Source: Ammoniphilus sp. CFH 90114
GTDB lineage: Bacteria > Bacillota > Bacilli > Aneurinibacillales > RAOX-1
Direction: 5' to 3'
Assembly (NCBI RefSeq): GCF_004123195.1
Contig: NZ_SDLI01000007.1
Span: 62,001 to 126,000 of the forward strand
DNA length: 64,000 nucleotides
Shown here piece after piece: positions 59,103 through 64,000 of the stretch; position 1 is the first letter of the stretch; the number at the start of each line of letters is the position of its first letter. The translations under genes were made by a program, and so were the position numbers. A model generated the notes under the pieces. That model saw nothing but the letters and a program-made list of their open reading frames with translations. It was not told the DNA's origin and did no database searches.

Positions 59103-60230
59103 ATGCCAGTGGCGTTTTTGCAAGAGCTTTTGCGAATGAATAGTTCGAATCCCCCTGGGAATGAGCATGAAATAAGTAAGGTGTTAGCAACGCGCTGTGA
59201 GAGAATCGGAATGCCAGGTAAGATCTTGAAGCTAAATGATCAACGCAGCAACTTTGAAGTGCGATTAAAGGGGCAAGGGGAAAAGGTGCTATTCTTTTGT
59301 GGGCATATGGATACCGTGTCCCCAGGAAAGATAGAATGGGACTACCCACCGTATTCCGGAGAAATCGTAGATAACCGCCTTTATGGTAGAGGCGCATCAG
59401 ACATGAAAAGTGGACTAGCTGCTATGCTTTTAGCCATGGAAGAACTACATCAAGAAGGCAAGGTGTTAGGCGGGGATATCGTCTTCCTAGCGACTGCTGG
59501 GGAAGAGGTCGACAGTTGTGGCGCTCGAAACTATCAAGAAACAGTCGGGATGCGGGATGTTGATGCGATCGTAATTGCCGAACCGACTCATGAGAAAGTA
59601 GTCATAGGTCATAAAGGGGCTCTTTGGCTAGAAATAAAAACTTTCGGTAAAACGGCGCATGGTTCCATGCCTGATCAAGGCATTAACGCCATTGAGCATA
59701 TGATGAGAGTGATTGAGCTGATTCAGTCCTATAATTTGGAATGGAGGATGGAGAGCGATCCTCTAGGACAAAGCAGTATGACAGTCACACAGATTGGAGC
59801 AGGAATTCAAACGAATGTGATCCCAGATCAATGTTTTCTTCATGTTGATATTCGCAGTGTTCCCCCTCAGTCTCATAAAGAGCTTGTGGCAGAGCTGCGC
59901 TCAAAACTAGAGAACTGGCAACGCAAGGTACCCGGATTTCGCGCGGAGTGCAGAGAATTGTTAGATCGTGCGGCTGTACTGACAGACTCTAGCAGTTCTA
60001 TCATTCAGACCGCCCTGCAGATTAAAGGACAGGGACAAAAAGATTGTTATGGTGTCTCTTATTACACTGATGCATCTGTCCTCAACCCCTATAGTAAAAT
60101 TCCAACTCTCATCTATGGTCCCGGAGATGAAAAATTAGCCCATCAGCCAAATGAATGGGTAGATATTAGCGCTTATTTACGCTCTATTGCTTTTTATAAG
60201 GAGTTGGCTACTCGATTTCTCAGCTCTTGA
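59103..60230 (+). CDS. M20-family amidohydrolase/deacylase (ArgE/DapE-like)
   Basis: 375 residues. Metal motifs FCGHMDTVSPG (His, Asp), GRGASDMKSG (Asp), TAGEEVDSCG (Glu-Glu) and IAEPTHE, and a late LAHQPNEWV His. Typical M20 two-zinc fold with a lid domain in the middle (HGSMPDQGINAIEHMM). Substrate could be an N-acyl or N-carbamoyl amino acid. GGAGGCGG precedes ATG 59103. No obvious encapsulation peptide at either end. Confidence 0.9.
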   Translation: MPVAFLQELLRMNSSNPPGNEHEISKVLATRCERIGMPGKILKLNDQRSNFEVRLKGQGEKVLFFCGHMDTVSPGKIEWDYPPYSGEIVDNRLYGRGASDMKSGLAAMLLAMEELHQEGKVLGGDIVFLATAGEEVDSCGARNYQETVGMRDVDAIVIAEPTHEKVVIGHKGALWLEIKTFGKTAHGSMPDQGINAIEHMMRVIELIQSYNLEWRMESDPLGQSSMTVTQIGAGIQTNVIPDQCFLHVDIRSVPPQSHKELVAELRSKLENWQRKVPGFRAECRELLDRAAVLTDSSSSIIQTALQIKGQGQKDCYGVSYYTDASVLNPYSKIPTLIYGPGDEKLAHQPNEWVDISAYLRSIAFYKELATRFLSS

Positions 60231-60330
60231 TTAGGTTAAATTGAATAGATATCTGAGGGTCTCATTGTGGTTAAATGAGGCCCAGATTTGGTTGGATTAG
60301 AGGTTTGAGGGTCTCCATGTTTTCAACCAA

Positions 60331-60360
60331 GAAAAGAGGAGCAACGCCAGGCTGCTCCGT
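60331..60360 (-). terminator. Intrinsic terminator of the PbuG-type gene
   Basis: Minus strand GGAGCA-GCCTGGCGT-TGCTCC then TCTTTTCTT. Confidence 0.8.
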
Positions 60361-60406
60361 AATGTTCATAAGTATTTATCGGGGTAACCCCGCCCTCTTT
60401 TAAAAT

Positions 60407-61774
60407 TTATCCATGGAACATGAAATTAATGATGAAGGCAGCGCTGATGCAATACACAATCCATTGAACCTCTTTTGCACGACCTGTAAATACTTTCAGT
60501 AGTGTATAAGAGATAAATCCAAAGGCTAATCCTTCTGCAATACTAAATGTAAGCGGCATCATAATGATGGTTAAGAAGGCAGGAACGACGTCAGTAAAGT
60601 CATCAAATCGGATATGTGCAATCTCATTAAGCATGAGAGCACCAACCAACACTAATACTGGGGCAGTTGCAAAGCCAGGAATGAGCATAACTAAAGGGGT
60701 AAAGAACAGAGCGAGTAAAAAGAAGGCAGAGATGAAAAGGGCTTTTAGTCCTGTGCGTCCTCCTTCAGCAATCCCAGTCGCGTTCTCAATGTAGGCATTC
60801 ATGGCAGTCGACCCCATGGCAGCGCTGCTCATTGTTGCAATGGCATCCGCAGTAAGAGCACGGTTAAGGTGTTTAATCTTTCCGTCTTTGTCCATTAGAC
60901 CTGCTTTCTTGCTGAGTCCAAGGAGAGTAGCTAAGTTGTCGAACAACTCAACAATGGTAAAGGAGAAGATGACAGAGATAATCCCATAGCTAATAGCCGC
61001 CATGACATCCATTTGCATAAAGGTCTCAGACAAGCTTGGGAGGGTAAAGGATACGATATCCCCTAGCCCGGTTGGTGTTTGAGCTGCTCCTACAATCATG
61101 GCTGCAACGGTAGTTAGGAGGATACTGATGACTAAGGCTCCTTTTACCTTTCGGGTGAGTAATACCGCAGCCAAGATGAACCCTGATAAAGCTAATAGTG
61201 GTCCGGCAGAAGTAATAGAGCCTAAGGCGACAAAAGTCGCATCACTCTGTACGATAATTCCTGCATTCTTTAAACCTATAAAAGCAATGAAAAGACCGAT
61301 ACCAACACCGATAGCTGACCGGAGTACTTCAGGCACTCCTTCAACCAGTTTCTTACGGATACCTGTAAGAGTCAAAATGAGAAAGACGACACCTGAGATA
61401 AAAACCGCACCTAACGCTGTCTGCCAGCTTAACCCTTGGCCAAGGACAACGGTATAGGTAAAGAAGGCATTGAGTCCCATACCGGGAGCTACGGCAATTG
61501 GCATGTTCGCCCATAAAGCAAAAAGAACGGTTCCAATCACGCTGGCCCAGATCGTAGCAGCTATAGCCGCTTCCTTCGGAATACCAGCATCAGCAAGTAT
61601 TGCTGGATTAACGAAGATGATGTAACTCATCGTCATAAAAGTGGTGATGGCAGCGATAAATTCGGTTCGAATGTTGGTTCCGCGCTCCGTTAATTTGAAA
61701 AAACGATCAAGCTTAGATAAGTTCTCTGATGGGAGGTTCTTGCCGGCTTGTTCCAATTGTGGATCAACGGACAT
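60407..61774 (-). CDS. pbuG: Guanine/hypoxanthine permease, PbuG/PbuO type
   Basis: 455 residues, about 12-14 membrane segments. NCS2/AzgA-like COG2252 features: MTMSYIIFVNPAILADAGIPK, MPIAVAPGMGLNAFFTYTVV and AIATMSSAAMGSTAMNAYIENATG. GGGAAAGGGGA precedes ATG 61774. Convergent with the BMC operon and controlled by its own guanine-class riboswitch; direction of transport not known from sequence. Confidence 0.93.
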   Translation of the reverse strand: MSVDPQLEQAGKNLPSENLSKLDRFFKLTERGTNIRTEFIAAITTFMTMSYIIFVNPAILADAGIPKEAAIAATIWASVIGTVLFALWANMPIAVAPGMGLNAFFTYTVVLGQGLSWQTALGAVFISGVVFLILTLTGIRKKLVEGVPEVLRSAIGVGIGLFIAFIGLKNAGIIVQSDATFVALGSITSAGPLLALSGFILAAVLLTRKVKGALVISILLTTVAAMIVGAAQTPTGLGDIVSFTLPSLSETFMQMDVMAAISYGIISVIFSFTIVELFDNLATLLGLSKKAGLMDKDGKIKHLNRALTADAIATMSSAAMGSTAMNAYIENATGIAEGGRTGLKALFISAFFLLALFFTPLVMLIPGFATAPVLVLVGALMLNEIAHIRFDDFTDVVPAFLTIIMMPLTFSIAEGLAFGFISYTLLKVFTGRAKEVQWIVYCISAAFIINFMFHG

Positions 61775-61875
61775 CTGTCCATTCCCCTTTCCCTTTTAGA
61801 ATTGGCCCATGACACTCTCAAGATTGTTTCCCCCAGTAATTGTCTGCGTGCTTTCCATCACCTCCTGTAGGCATG

Positions 61876-61933
61876 AAAAATCCTGGCGAGAAGAAAACAT
61901 ACCACGTCTGGCATGTCTTCCTCGTAGCCAGGA
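61876..61933 (-). terminator. Terminator overlapping the PbuG riboswitch
   Basis: TCCTGGC-(TAC)-GAG-GAAGACAT pairs with ATGTTTTC-(TT)-CTC-GCCAGGA, 18 bp, then TTTTT. Confidence 0.85.
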
Positions 61934-61987
61934 AATTTACGGTTTCCCTGTAGAGACCCACAGCCCATATTGCCGTGGTTATACGAG
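61921..61987 (-). promoter_or_regulatory. Guanine-class purine riboswitch with ON-type overlap
   Basis: P1 CTCGTA/TACGAG, P2 CCACGGC/GCTGTGG, P3 CAGGGAA/TTTCCTG; J2/3 keeps T47, C50, T51, A52. J3/1 reads GGCTA, so C74 is kept (guanine class) but A73 is G. The terminator at 61876-61933 uses the P3 3' strand and P1 3' strand, so aptamer folding and termination exclude each other. Confidence 0.9.
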
Positions 61988-62217
61988 TTGAGGGCAAAAT
62001 ACCCACCCTCTGTTAGCATTTTATAGGGGCTGGAATATAATGTCAAGAATATTTTTATTATTTTTAATCATTAGTTTTTAATAACCGAAGTCTAGCTAAA
62101 TCTAAAACTTACCTTATTATGGGTAACTCTATGTTAGTATGTTGACTTTATTGAAGGTTATGTATATTATGAAAATAACAATTTACAAACTGAATATTGC
62201 TGTGGCGAATGAACATT

Positions 62218-62409
62218 ATGGGAGAGACTGAACTTTAAGGTTTCAGCACCGAAGGAGCAAGTCCCAAAAATCCTTGGGGTTAAACTCTCAGGTAGAGGTA
62301 CCATAGTGGGACGCACCTCTGGAGAGAGTCTATTGTAAGGCCACCCAAGGGGAAGAATCTCTTGATTATCCAGTCAAGAGATGAAAGCTCTCAGGTAAAA
62401 GGACAGAGG
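62218..62409 (+). promoter_or_regulatory. Tandem glycine riboswitch
   Basis: Aptamer I: GGGAGAGACTG, GCACCGAAGGAGCAAG, CTCTCAGG. Aptamer II: TCTGGAGAGAGTC, GCCACCCAAGGGGAAG, GCTCTCAGGTAAAAGGACA. The P1 and core motifs of both aptamers and their linker are present. The terminator that follows starts inside the GGACAGAG at the end of aptamer II, fitting a glycine ON switch. Confidence 0.93.
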
Positions 62410-62451
62410 AAGGGTAGAGCGGGTGGCTCTACCTTTCCTCTGTCCTTTTTT
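62401..62451 (+). terminator. Riboswitch-controlled terminator before fdhA
   Basis: GGACAGAGGAAGGGTAGAGC pairs with GCTCTACCTTTCCTCTGTCC, 20 bp with one G-U, GGGTG loop, then TTTTTT. Confidence 0.93.
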
Positions 62452-62523
62452 CTAGTCCTGTCAAACACAGTACAAGGAAAAGGTAATCTGTTTTTTCATC
62501 ATCTCGATGGGGGGATTTCTAGA

Positions 62524-64000
62524 ATGGAGCAAGTAAAGGAAATAGAGACGATTTGTAGCTTTTGCGGAACGGGATGCGGCCTTACGGTCCAAGTAGAAGA
62601 AGGCCTCATCTCTAAGGTGAAAGGAAATCCTGACAATCCTTCTAGCCATGGGGAAACTTGTGTCAAGGGTGCCTTAGGATGGGGGTATGTTTATAGTGAT
62701 AAGCGTTTGAAGCACCCTCTCATTCGCAAGGAGGGTAAGCTAGTCCCGAGTTCCTGGGAGGAAGCGATAGAGCATATTGCGGTGAACTTCGAGAAGCTCA
62801 AGAACAGCTACAGTCCAGACGCCTTAGGCTGTTTTAGTTCATCACGGTCAACGAATGAATTAAACTATCTTGCAGCTAAACTGATGAGAACGGTGATTGG
62901 CACGAACAATATTGACAGCTGTAATCGAACCTGACACGCACCAAGCGTCACCGGTCTGGTGGCGGTTTTCGGTACAGGTGCTGCAACAGGTTCCTATGAT
63001 GAGATGGAGCATGCGGATGTGATTATTGCTTGGGGAAGTAATACACAGGAGTGTCATCCTATCATATTTAATCATATCCGAAGAGGGATTAAAAACGGGG
63101 CGAAAATGATCGTCATTGATCCAAGACAGATTGATCAGACGAAGCTGGCAGAGAAGTGGCTTCCCGTTCGCGTAGGTACAGATATTGCTTTAGCGAATGC
63201 CATGGCTCATGTCATCATAGAGGAAGGATTGCATAATCAAGAGTTTATTGAAAGGGCTACATTAGATTTTGAGGCTTATCGTAAGCATGTAGAAGATTAT
63301 ACGCCTGAAGTCGCTGAGAAAATTACAGGCATACCGGCAGCCGACATTAGAGAAGTTGCCAGAATGTACGCTACTGCGGAAAAGGCGATTATCAATTGGA
63401 CGCTTGGAATTACGGAACATCACAATGGAACAGAGAATGTGTTTGCTTTAATTAATCTAGCTTTATTGACAGGCCATATTGGGAAGTTTGGTTCCGCCCT
63501 GAATCCTTTGCGAGGTCAGAATAATGTACAGGGCGGGGGCGACATGGGAGCCTTGCCTAATCGATTGACAGGCGGTTGGCTGTACAATGATCCAGAGGGA
63601 AGAGCACGGTTTGAAAAGGTATGGGGAAGTCCTATACCAGAGAAAGAAGGGAAGCATCAGACAGCCATGCTGGATGCGATGAAGCGTAAAGAGATCAAGG
63701 GACTATATGTTATAGGAGAGAATCCAGTACAATCTGATGCAGACAGTCATCATATTGAAGAAATATTTGACGGTCTTGAATTCTTAGTTGTTCAAGATAT
63801 TCTTATGACGAAAACAGCAGAGAAGGCGGATGTCGTCTTGCCTGCTGCAGGTTGGGCTGAGAATGATGGGACAGTGACCAATTCTGAGCGTCGGGTGCAA
63901 CGAGTCAGACCTGCGATTAAGCCCCCTGGGGAAGCCAAGCAGGATCACGATATTGTTCAGATGATAGCGAATCAGATGGGGGCAAGTTGGAAGTATGCAA
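62524..64000 (+). CDS. fdhA: Formate dehydrogenase alpha subunit, selenoprotein (3' end outside window)
   Basis: Mo-bis-MGD enzyme, formate to CO2. Visible 492 codons. N-terminal 4Fe-4S ligands CSFCGTGCG then ETCVKGALGW, no NuoG-like ferredoxin extension, so FdhH-like length class. The in-frame TGA at 62932-62934 (codon 137) sits exactly where relatives have Cys or Sec: SCNRT-stop-HAPSVTGLVAVFG, after which the same frame continues to the window end (ALINLALLTGHIGKFGSALNPLRGQNNVQGGGDMG). So TGA is read as selenocysteine. ATG 62524 has GGGGGG upstream. Behind a glycine riboswitch. Confidence 0.94.
62935..62964 (+). promoter_or_regulatory. Bacterial SECIS element in fdhA mRNA
   Basis: Eleven nt after the UGA a hairpin CGTCACC-[GGTCT]-GGTGGCG (62946-62964) has the GGTC apical loop of E. 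coli fdhF SECIS, with the same 11-nt spacing. SelB should bind it. Confidence 0.88.

Noticed and set aside
62362-62934. Reading fdhA as a truncated pseudogene ending at TGA 62934, starting at 62362
   Set aside because: The frame continues with strong homology right after TGA, a SECIS follows, and 62362-62523 is riboswitch and terminator RNA, not coding.

Overview
The window is chromosomal DNA of a spore-forming Firmicute of the order Bacillales. Evidence: spore coat genes (two CotF-like, yutH), yunB, lytH, a YhcN/YlaJ lipoprotein, sigI-rsgI, strong AGGAGG ribosome binding sites, many intrinsic terminators, and long synteny with Bacillus subtilis (yunA/B/C/D, yutB-yutI, yuzB/yuzD, yumC, yumB, yuiA-yuiE). 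The mixed gene set suggests Paenibacillaceae (Brevibacillus/Aneurinibacillus/Ammoniphilus type) rather than Bacillus itself; that placement is inference.

Layout. 1-9.5 kb: end of pepF, a divergent LysR/MFS pair, adeR-ald, yvyE, ispH and small proteins. 9.5-15.9 kb: two Q-rich coat proteins, a P-loop/Asp23 protein, proBAC under a proline T-box, and ctaB with its own strong promoter. 16-24.9 kb: an MFS carrier, DUF2797, gcvH, sigI-rsgI, a 21-bp repeat array and pckA. 25.2-30.5 kb: the sufCDSUB operon. 30.6-45.5 kb: yunD/yunC, thyA-dfrA, yunB, lytH, lipA, and the yut group including a SufR-like regulator, nudix ytkD, yutI and an A-type Fe-S carrier. 45.5-52.7 kb: yumC, type II NADH dehydrogenase behind Rex-like boxes, yuiABCD, pepA. 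52.8-55.1 kb: guanine riboswitch, xpt, NCS2 permease.

56.2-62.0 kb is the most unusual part. An operon begins with a leader RNA that has ANTAR-type hexaloop hairpins, one of which is mutually exclusive with a strong terminator. It encodes an isochorismatase-fold protein with Ser at the catalytic Cys position, an ANTAR protein, a second isochorismatase-fold hydrolase with an intact triad, a BMC hexamer shell protein, a BMC pentamer protein (behind an intrinsic terminator) and an M20 amidohydrolase. No aldehyde-oxidising metabolosome core is present. Converging on it is a PbuG-type purine permease whose guanine-class riboswitch appears wired as an ON switch.

62.2-64 kb: a tandem glycine riboswitch with terminator precedes a molybdopterin formate dehydrogenase with an in-frame UGA at the active-site position followed by a bacterial SECIS hairpin, so it reads as a selenoprotein; the gene runs off the window.

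Together, gcvH, lipA, the glycine-controlled formate dehydrogenase, purine transport/salvage and the hydrolase compartment fit a nitrogenous-compound catabolism that ends in glycine, C1 units and formate. That link is a hypothesis.
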